NCBI GenBank assembly: GCA_046160725.1
Contig: JBJXHB010000287.1
Coordinates: 1-11,306 of the forward strand
DNA: 11,306 bases
Reading direction: 5' to 3'
Source: JBJXHB01 sp046160725
GTDB taxonomy: Bacteria > Pseudomonadota > Gammaproteobacteria > Burkholderiales > Burkholderiaceae_C
This document shows positions 6,929 to 11,306 of this stretch, one piece after another. The notes under the pieces were generated by a model. That model was not told the DNA's origin. It ran no database searches and saw only the letters and a list, made by a program, of their open reading frames with translations. Position 1 is the stretch's first letter; the number at the start of each line of letters is the position of its first letter. Both the position numbers and the translations under genes were made by a program.

Positions 6929-6935
6929 TGCACCC

Positions 6936-7340
6936 ATGGAAATCAGCCACTTCAATGACCTGCTGGCCGCCGCTCGGCAGCAACCCGAGGCGCAACGCCT
7001 CTTGCTGGTGTTTGCCGTGGCCAGCCTGCCGGCCGACTCGACGGCCGAACAACGGGCCCGCTTTGACGCAGGCGAGTCCGGCGAACTGGCGCCCCTGATG
7101 TGCGTCGACAAGGACCCCGCCGACTTGCAGGACTTCGCCGCGCTGCGGGCCGAGGCCATGTCCATGGGGCAGGACTGGGCCCTGGTCTTTGCCGCCGCGA
7201 TGTCGGGCATCGGACGTCTGGCCCCGGCCTCGGCGCAGGTGGAGGCGGCACTCAACCGCATGGTGGAAGCAGTGAAGTCCGGCAACCTGGGCGGCATGAT
7301 CGCGTTCGACCGCCAAGGCGAGGCCGTGCAGCTGGGCTGA
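6936..7340 (+). CDS. Conserved hypothetical protein, 134 residues
   Basis: A small, probably soluble protein with no signal peptide, membrane helix or catalytic motif I can name. It opens with MEISHFNDLLAAARQQPEAQ, continues with LLLVFAVASLPADSTAEQRARF (about 22-43), LMCVDKDPADLQDF (about 53-66) and DWALVFAAAMSG (about 79-90), and ends with MVEAVKSGNLGGMIAFDRQG. I recall similar short proteins in Burkholderiales, sometimes labelled 'ribonucleotide reductase subunit alpha'. Nothing here resembles ribonucleotide reductase (too short, no radical or active-site cysteines), so that name should be treated as a misnomer. The start at 6936 is chosen because the conserved-looking N-terminus begins there; no Shine-Dalgarno sequence is at normal distance, and the message may be leaderless. 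It is divergent from narX (48 bp) and convergent with the carbonic anhydrase (96 bp). Function is unknown. Confidence 0.8.
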   Translation: MEISHFNDLLAAARQQPEAQRLLLVFAVASLPADSTAEQRARFDAGESGELAPLMCVDKDPADLQDFAALRAEAMSMGQDWALVFAAAMSGIGRLAPASAQVEAALNRMVEAVKSGNLGGMIAFDRQGEAVQLG

Positions 7341-7391
7341 GCGAGCGGCTGCCCCGTTGCCAGGCATGACGGGTCGCCTCAAGTCCCCCAG

Positions 7392-7416
7392 CCCCTCACC
7401 GCACGGCGGCATGGGG
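7392..7416. terminator. Interrupted hairpin between convergent genes
   Basis: CCCC and CCGC on the left pair with GCGG and GGGG on the right, separated by a 3-by-3 internal loop and closed by a 3-nt loop. It lies in the 96-bp gap between the converging 134-residue protein gene (stop at 7340) and the carbonic anhydrase gene (stop at 7437). It could end or stabilise both transcripts, but no T-tract follows on either strand, so support is modest. Nothing else is seen in this gap. Confidence 0.3.
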
Positions 7417-7436
7417 ACCGCTCTGTTCTGGCGTGC

Positions 7437-8123
7437 CTACAGGCGGGTGGAGTCGTCATCAAGCCTGGCTTCGGGTGGGTGCGCCAGGTATGGCCCAGTG
7501 CCCGCGTTGTCGGCCTGCGCGGCAGGCACGAAGCCGCCACGCTCCACGTCGAAGACATGGACCTCGCCGTCCTCGATCACATAGTGCCAGCCGTGCAGGG
7601 CCAGGCTGCCGGCCTCGACACGCGCCCGCACCATCGGGTAGTCCATCAGCCGCTCCAGTTGCAGCACCACGGCGCGCTGCTCGGTGCGGCGCAGCACGTC
7701 GGGCCCGGGTTCGGCCACCGGCAACACGGCTTCGCGCCCCAGCTCCAGCCATTGCGCCAGGTGCTTGGCGTCCGCGGGAACCCCGCCATACAAGGCACGA
7801 ATCGCACCGCAGTGGCTGTGGCCACAGACCACGATGCGCCGGACCGCCAGGTTGAGCACCGCAAACTCGATGGCGGCTGCCGTGCCATGGAAGCCCTGGC
7901 TCTGGTCGTGCGGCGGCACGAAGGCGCCGACGTTGCGCACCAGAAAGAGCTCGCCCGGGCCGGCGCCGGTCAACAGGTAGGGCACCAGCCGCGAATCGCT
8001 GCAGCCGATGAACAGCGTCATCGGGTGCTGGCCGTCGTCGACCAGATGGCGAAAGTGGCTGCGCTGCTGCGGGAAGGCCTCGGTGTGGAAGCGCTGCAGG
8101 CGCTGCAACAGGTCGTCGGGCAT
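7437..8123 (-). CDS. Beta-class carbonic anhydrase
   Basis: A 228-residue cytoplasmic zinc enzyme interconverting CO2 and bicarbonate. Zinc ligands are Cys41 in GCSDSR, His102 and Cys105 in CGHSHCGA; the Asp43-Arg45 dyad (C-x-D-x-R) completes the beta-class active site. LVRNVGAFVPP (61-71) and the AIEFAVLNL helix (84-92) are also typical. The start is the ATG at 8123, 22 nt after the stop of the prolyl isomerase gene, with no strong Shine-Dalgarno sequence. Longer in-frame extension to 8243 runs through the isomerase gene and is rejected. Same strand and short gap make it the probable last gene of the narGHJI-ppiC transcript. Its length and motifs are like bacterial CynT/Can enzymes, but no cyanase gene is nearby, so I give no symbol. 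The 3' gene on the other strand is convergent. Confidence 0.93.
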   Translation of the reverse strand: MPDDLLQRLQRFHTEAFPQQRSHFRHLVDDGQHPMTLFIGCSDSRLVPYLLTGAGPGELFLVRNVGAFVPPHDQSQGFHGTAAAIEFAVLNLAVRRIVVCGHSHCGAIRALYGGVPADAKHLAQWLELGREAVLPVAEPGPDVLRRTEQRAVVLQLERLMDYPMVRARVEAGSLALHGWHYVIEDGEVHVFDVERGGFVPAAQADNAGTGPYLAHPPEARLDDDSTRL

Positions 8124-8145
8124 GGTCAGGCGTGCCAGGAGGGCG

Positions 8146-8925
8146 CTACTGCACCAAGGGAGAAGCCGCTGCCTCCAGGTCCACGCCGACCAGCGCGGCC
8201 CCACTGGCCAGCACTTGCAGATACTGCCGCAGCGCGGTGGCAAAGGCCTGTTGCCGAAGCCCTTGCGCCACGGCCGATTTCACGGCTTCGAAGGCGGGGG
8301 CCAAACCCGGTTGCCGCGCCAGCACCTCCACCACATGCAGCCCGAAGCGGCTGTGCACCAGGCGCGGCAGCACGCCGACCTCGGGCTTGCCGAAGACCTC
8401 GCGTGCGAACTCCGGCGCGCAGTCATCCGCCGTCAGCCAGCCCAGGACACCGCCATCGGTGCCGGTGGGGCAGTTGGAGGTGGACGCCGCCGCAGCGGCG
8501 AAGCGGTCCTCGCCGCCGGGCGCGGCGCAGCGGACATCGAGCAGACAGGCCTCGGCGCGTTGCCGCAGCGCGTTGACATCCACCCCTGGCGTGACCGCAA
8601 ACAGCACGTGGCGCAGCTGCGCGCGCTCACCCACCGCATAGCGACCGCGCTGGGCCGCATGGTGCCGGCGCAAGGCGTCGTCCGACGGTTCGGGCAGTTG
8701 CAGCTCGCGGTCCAGCAGGGCCTCGATGGCGGTGCTGGCGGCCTCGGTCATGGCGCCCCCCTGGGGCAGCGGGTCGTCGGCCGCGAGCAGGCCGGCCCGG
8801 ATCGCCGCCTGCCGCAGCAGTTCGGCACAGGCGCGCTGCCGCAGGGCCTCGGTCGTCAGCCCTTCCTGGGGACGGGCCAGTGCAACGCCATTGACCTGGG
8901 GCAGAACGGTCGTGGATGTGTTCAT
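8146..8925 (-). CDS. Cytoplasmic parvulin-type peptidyl-prolyl isomerase of the nar operon
   Basis: A 259-residue protein with an alpha-helical N-terminal half (about 20-100) and a C-terminal parvulin (PpiC-type rotamase) domain from about 101 to 204. The domain is marked by RHVLFAV (105-111), the SxxxxPTGTDGGVLGWL loop (148-163), PEFAREVF (171-178) and the closing SRFGLHVVEVL (192-202). There is no signal peptide, unlike SurA or PrsA, so it should act in the cytoplasm, the layout seen in NifM-like proteins. P. aeruginosa also has a PpiC-type gene directly after narI (PA3871), so it is probably a folding or maturation helper for the cytoplasmic nitrate reductase subunits; this role is inferred from context. 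The start is the ATG at 8925, 32 nt after narI, with no clear Shine-Dalgarno sequence. Five cysteines are present but form no recognised metal site. Confidence 0.88.
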   Translation of the reverse strand: MNTSTTVLPQVNGVALARPQEGLTTEALRQRACAELLRQAAIRAGLLAADDPLPQGGAMTEAASTAIEALLDRELQLPEPSDDALRRHHAAQRGRYAVGERAQLRHVLFAVTPGVDVNALRQRAEACLLDVRCAAPGGEDRFAAAAASTSNCPTGTDGGVLGWLTADDCAPEFAREVFGKPEVGVLPRLVHSRFGLHVVEVLARQPGLAPAFEAVKSAVAQGLRQQAFATALRQYLQVLASGAALVGVDLEAAASPLVQ

Positions 8926-8957
8926 GGTTTCAGCCAAGTAGAGGAGGGTGGCGGCGG

Positions 8958-9683
8958 TCAGCCGGGTCGATGCGCGTGGTTCCGGCCCTCGGGCAGGTTC
9001 AGGCGGCGGGCCCGCACCATCTGATACGGGCGCACCAGATAGGCCAGGGTGCCGAAACCCGACCACACATGCACCAGCCGGCTGAAGGGAAACAGCAGGA
9101 AGATCGTCATGCCCAGCAGCATGTGCGCCTGGAAGTGCCATTCGACACCGGCCACCAGCGCCGCTTGGGGCTGCATCAGCACGATGCCCTGCAGGTACTC
9201 GGCCAGCTTCAGCATGGTCTGCGGATCCTTCACATGGTGCAGCGACGCCGGCAGCGTCGACAGGCCGATCACCAGCTGCACCCAGAGGATGACCAGGATC
9301 GCAATGTCGGTGCGGTGGCTGGTCAGGCGGATGCGCGGGTCGAACAGGCGGCGGTGCAGCAGCATGGTCAGGCCGATGAAGCACAGGGCTCCGGCCACAC
9401 CGCCGGCCACCACCGCGATCAACTGCTTCTGCGACGCGGTGACGAAGATCTCGTACAGCCAATGTGGCGTGAGCTGCCCGAACAGGTGGCCGAAGAACAG
9501 GAACAGGATGCCGCCATGGAACAGGTTGCTGCCCCAGCGCAGCTGCGCCTTGCGCAGCAGCTGCGAGCTGTCGCTCTTCCAGGTGTACTGGTCGCGGTCG
9601 AAACGCGCCAGGCTGCCCATGAAGAACACCGCCAGGCAGATGTACGGATAGACGTTGAAGGCGAAGTTGTGAAGGGTGTTCAT
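8958..9683 (-). CDS. narI: Respiratory nitrate reductase gamma subunit (cytochrome b)
   Basis: A 241-residue inner-membrane cytochrome b that oxidises quinol at the periplasmic side and passes electrons through two b haems to NarH and NarG. Five membrane helices are apparent (about 8-24, 52-70, 86-110, 125-145 and 184-200). Histidines fall at 56, 66, 187 and 205, exactly the positions of the four E. coli NarI haem ligands (RWGSNLFHGG, FGHLFG, FQAHMLLG, RLVHVWSG). The C-terminal VRPYQMVRARR is also typical, and the length is close to the E. coli protein. The ATG at 9683 overlaps the narJ TGA as ATGA, and a GGGAG ribosome-binding site at 9691-9695 lies 7 nt upstream. It appears complete and functional. 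Confidence 0.97.
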   Translation of the reverse strand: MNTLHNFAFNVYPYICLAVFFMGSLARFDRDQYTWKSDSSQLLRKAQLRWGSNLFHGGILFLFFGHLFGQLTPHWLYEIFVTASQKQLIAVVAGGVAGALCFIGLTMLLHRRLFDPRIRLTSHRTDIAILVILWVQLVIGLSTLPASLHHVKDPQTMLKLAEYLQGIVLMQPQAALVAGVEWHFQAHMLLGMTIFLLFPFSRLVHVWSGFGTLAYLVRPYQMVRARRLNLPEGRNHAHRPG

Positions 9684-10393
9684 GCGGTCGCTCCCGGTTG
9701 GGTTGGGGCGGTGTGGCGCACAGGCGTGCGCACGATCTGGATGGGTTGTGGCTGGCCCGGTCTTGCCTGGCCCTGGGTGGAGCAGCCGTCGAAGGCCATG
9801 GGCTCGGCCCAGCTTTCATCCAGCTCGGGCTCGGGGGGCACGGCCACCGCCTGCGCCTTTTCGCCGGCCAGGTCGAGCAGCGCGGCCAGCACACAGGCAT
9901 GCGCCGCCTCGCGGCGCAACAGCGCGCTGAAGATCACCTGCAAGATGTGCGCGATCTCGCCCAGGAAAGCCTTGGCCTGCGCCGGGGGCTGTGTCGATGC
10001 GTACTGCAGCACCACGGTCAGGTGGTCGGGCAGTTCGCCCGGCGCCAGAAAGAGACCCGCGGCTTCGTAGGTCTGGCACAGGTCCACCATGGCCGGGCCA
10101 CGGTCGCGGCTGTCTCCGTGCACATGCTCGAACAGGTGCAGCGCGGTGCCGCGGCCGCGGTCGAAGAGTTCGACGTGGTCGGCTTCCACGTCCAGCGGGC
10201 GGCGGCGGGACAGGCGGGTGATCAGGGCGTCCAGTTCGGCCAGGCGCGCGCCGCTGAGCGCGCGCTCGTCGTGCAGCGCCGCCTTCAGTTCGGGCAGGTG
10301 CGCGCGCAACTCGGCGTCGGGATAGCTCAGCAGGTGGGCCAGCACACGCAGCGTCTTGGTGGCGGTCGTCGGTGAGGTGTTGAAGAAGCTCAT
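9680..10393 (-). CDS. narJ: Nitrate reductase molybdenum cofactor assembly chaperone
   Basis: A 237-residue cytoplasmic chaperone of the NarJ/TorD family that binds apo-NarG and holds it until the molybdenum cofactor is inserted and the complex docks on NarI. It is not part of the final enzyme. The best-conserved stretch is HVELFDRGRGTALHLFEHVHGDSRDRG (73-99), the NarJ signature, followed by MVDLCQTYEAAG (102-113) and ELPDHLTVVLQY (120-131). The last 50 or so residues are rich in Pro, Gln and Glu and probably flexible. The ATG at 10393 is chosen because it starts the conserved N-terminus and has a good AGGAG site; the open frame to 10576 only overlaps narH. Its start is 1 nt from the narH stop, and its stop overlaps the narI start. 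Confidence 0.96.
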   Translation of the reverse strand: MSFFNTSPTTATKTLRVLAHLLSYPDAELRAHLPELKAALHDERALSGARLAELDALITRLSRRRPLDVEADHVELFDRGRGTALHLFEHVHGDSRDRGPAMVDLCQTYEAAGLFLAPGELPDHLTVVLQYASTQPPAQAKAFLGEIAHILQVIFSALLRREAAHACVLAALLDLAGEKAQAVAVPPEPELDESWAEPMAFDGCSTQGQARPGQPQPIQIVRTPVRHTAPTQPGATA

Positions 10394-10394
10394 C

Positions 10395-11306
10395 TCAAAC
10401 TCCTGCCTTGATAGGGATGGTGCGCTTCTTCTCGCTGCCGAACAGGCTGGTCTCGGTGGTGCCCTCGCTGCACCCATTGCCGAAGCTGAAGCCGCAACCG
10501 CCGCGCACGTTGAAGGCGTTCTCGGCGTATTCGCGGTGCGAGGTGGGGATGACGAAGCGGTCCTCGTAGTTGGCAATCGCCATCACGCGGTACATCTCCT
10601 CGACCTCGTTCACGCTCAGCTTGACCTGGTCGATGGCCGCATGGTTGGCGGCACCATCCACATGCTTGGCCCGCTGGTAGGCCCGCATCGCGAGCATGCG
10701 CTCCAGTGCCCGGACCACCGGCATGGGGTCGCCAGCCGTCAGCATGTTGGCCAGGTACTTGACCGGGATGCGCAGCTGGTTGACATCGGGGATCTCGCCG
10801 TTGGTGCCCACATGGCCCGCATTGGCCGCGGCGGTGATGGGCGACAGCGGCGGCACGTACCACACCATTGGCAGCGTGCGGTACTCGGGGTGCAGCGGCA
10901 GCGCCACCTTCCACTCCACCGCCATCTTGTAGACCGGGCTGTTGCGCGCCGCGTCCATCCAGTTGTCCGGGATGCCGTCGAGCCGGGCCTGGGCGATGAC
11001 CTTGGGGTCGTTCGGGTCGAGAAAGATGTCGAGCTGGGCCTGGTACAGGTCCCGGTCGTGCTCGACGCTGGCCGCCTGCTGGATGCGGTCGGCGTCATAC
11101 AGCAGCACGCCCAGGTAGCGGATGCGGCCGACACAGGTCTCGCTGCACACCGTGGGCTGGCCGGCCTCGATGCGCGGGTAGCAGAAGATGCACTTCTCGG
11201 CCTTGCCGCTCTTCCAGTTGTAGTAGATCTTCTTGTATGGGCAGCCACTGACGCACATGCGCCAGCCGCGGCACTTGTCCTGGTCGATCAGGACGATGCC
11301 GTCCTC
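10395..11306 (-). CDS. narH: Respiratory nitrate reductase beta subunit, 5' end cut by window edge
   Basis: The visible 303 residues are the C-terminal three-fifths of NarH, the iron-sulfur subunit that carries electrons from NarI to NarG on the cytoplasmic face of the membrane. Visible residue 12 aligns with E. coli Cys217 (a constant offset of 205), and ligands follow at the expected places: Cys12, Cys18, Cys22, Cys39, Cys42, Cys54 and Cys58. Trp15 in KCRGWRMC matches E. coli Trp220, which stands where a fourth ligand would be and leaves that centre as [3Fe-4S]. The N-terminal cysteine motifs lie outside the window. Downstream conserved stretches include CSETCVGRIRYLGVLLYDAD and LHPEYRTLPMVWYVPPLSP. 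The frame is open to the right edge, so the ATG at 11258 is internal. narG is expected upstream, beyond the window. Confidence 0.97.
   Translation of the reverse strand, partial: EDGIVLIDQDKCRGWRMCVSGCPYKKIYYNWKSGKAEKCIFCYPRIEAGQPTVCSETCVGRIRYLGVLLYDADRIQQAASVEHDRDLYQAQLDIFLDPNDPKVIAQARLDGIPDNWMDAARNSPVYKMAVEWKVALPLHPEYRTLPMVWYVPPLSPITAAANAGHVGTNGEIPDVNQLRIPVKYLANMLTAGDPMPVVRALERMLAMRAYQRAKHVDGAANHAAIDQVKLSVNEVEEMYRVMAIANYEDRFVIPTSHREYAENAFNVRGGCGFSFGNGCSEGTTETSLFGSEKKRTIPIKAGV
10400..10404 (-). promoter_or_regulatory. narJ ribosome-binding site inside the narH 3' end
   Basis: On the minus strand this reads AGGAG, 6 nt before the narJ ATG at 10393. It lies within the last narH codons, consistent with coupled translation, and supports the chosen start over the upstream in-frame ATG at 10576. 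Confidence 0.7.

Noticed and set aside
6888..6935. FNR/Anr box (TTGAT-N4-ATCAA) or NarL heptamers controlling narXL
   Set aside because: None was found in the gap on either strand by eye. Control sites for the nar operon itself would lie beyond the right edge.
9684..9900. Extension of the prolyl isomerase frame through narI up to 9900
   Set aside because: That part is out of frame with narI, which has all four haem ligands. The isomerase starts at 8925.

Overview
The window is strongly GC-rich and packed with genes. Codon use is biased enough to leave long open frames antisense to real genes. Protein similarities recalled from memory (NarGHJI, NarXL, the hemerythrin protein, the small 134-residue protein) point to a Burkholderiales betaproteobacterium. 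This is an inference, because no marker gene is present. Ten protein genes are called: eight look complete and two are cut by the window edges. No tRNA, rRNA, CRISPR array, insertion sequence or integrase is seen, and no gene-free stretch exceeds about 130 bases.

Right half (about 7437-11306, all minus strand, read right to left): the distal part of a respiratory nitrate reductase operon. It holds narH (beta subunit, 5' end off the right edge; narG is presumably beyond it), narJ (assembly chaperone), narI (cytochrome b subunit), a cytoplasmic parvulin-type prolyl isomerase, and a beta-class carbonic anhydrase. Gaps are 1 nt, an ATGA overlap, 32 nt and 22 nt, which suggests one transcript. NarH carries the iron-sulfur ligands expected in this part of the protein, and NarI has histidines at exactly the four E. 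coli haem-ligand positions, so the enzyme should be functional.

Middle (about 4342-7340): narX and narL (minus strand, ATGA overlap) encode a nitrate/nitrite-type sensor kinase and its response regulator, the likely controllers of the nar operon. A small conserved protein of unknown function is transcribed divergently from narX across only 48 bp. That gap holds outward-facing -10-like elements placed so that both transcripts could be leaderless or nearly so.

Left part (1-4316): genes less obviously tied to nitrate respiration. A hemerythrin-domain protein (plus) converges on narL across a 25-bp gap with a GC-rich hairpin. An amidase-signature hydrolase (plus) is divergent from a saccharopine-dehydrogenase/trans-acting enoyl reductase-like oxidoreductase (minus). 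Beyond that lies an aldehyde dehydrogenase (minus), truncated by the left edge just after its catalytic cysteine, with a plausible promoter of its own.

Overall this is mainly a well-recognised anaerobic nitrate respiration locus (structural genes, chaperones, two-component control) beside general metabolic genes. I see no clearly new system. The points most worth following are the carbonic anhydrase at the end of the nar operon, the cysteine-rich sensor region of NarX, the very compact narX divergent promoter, and the uncharacterised 134-residue protein beside it.
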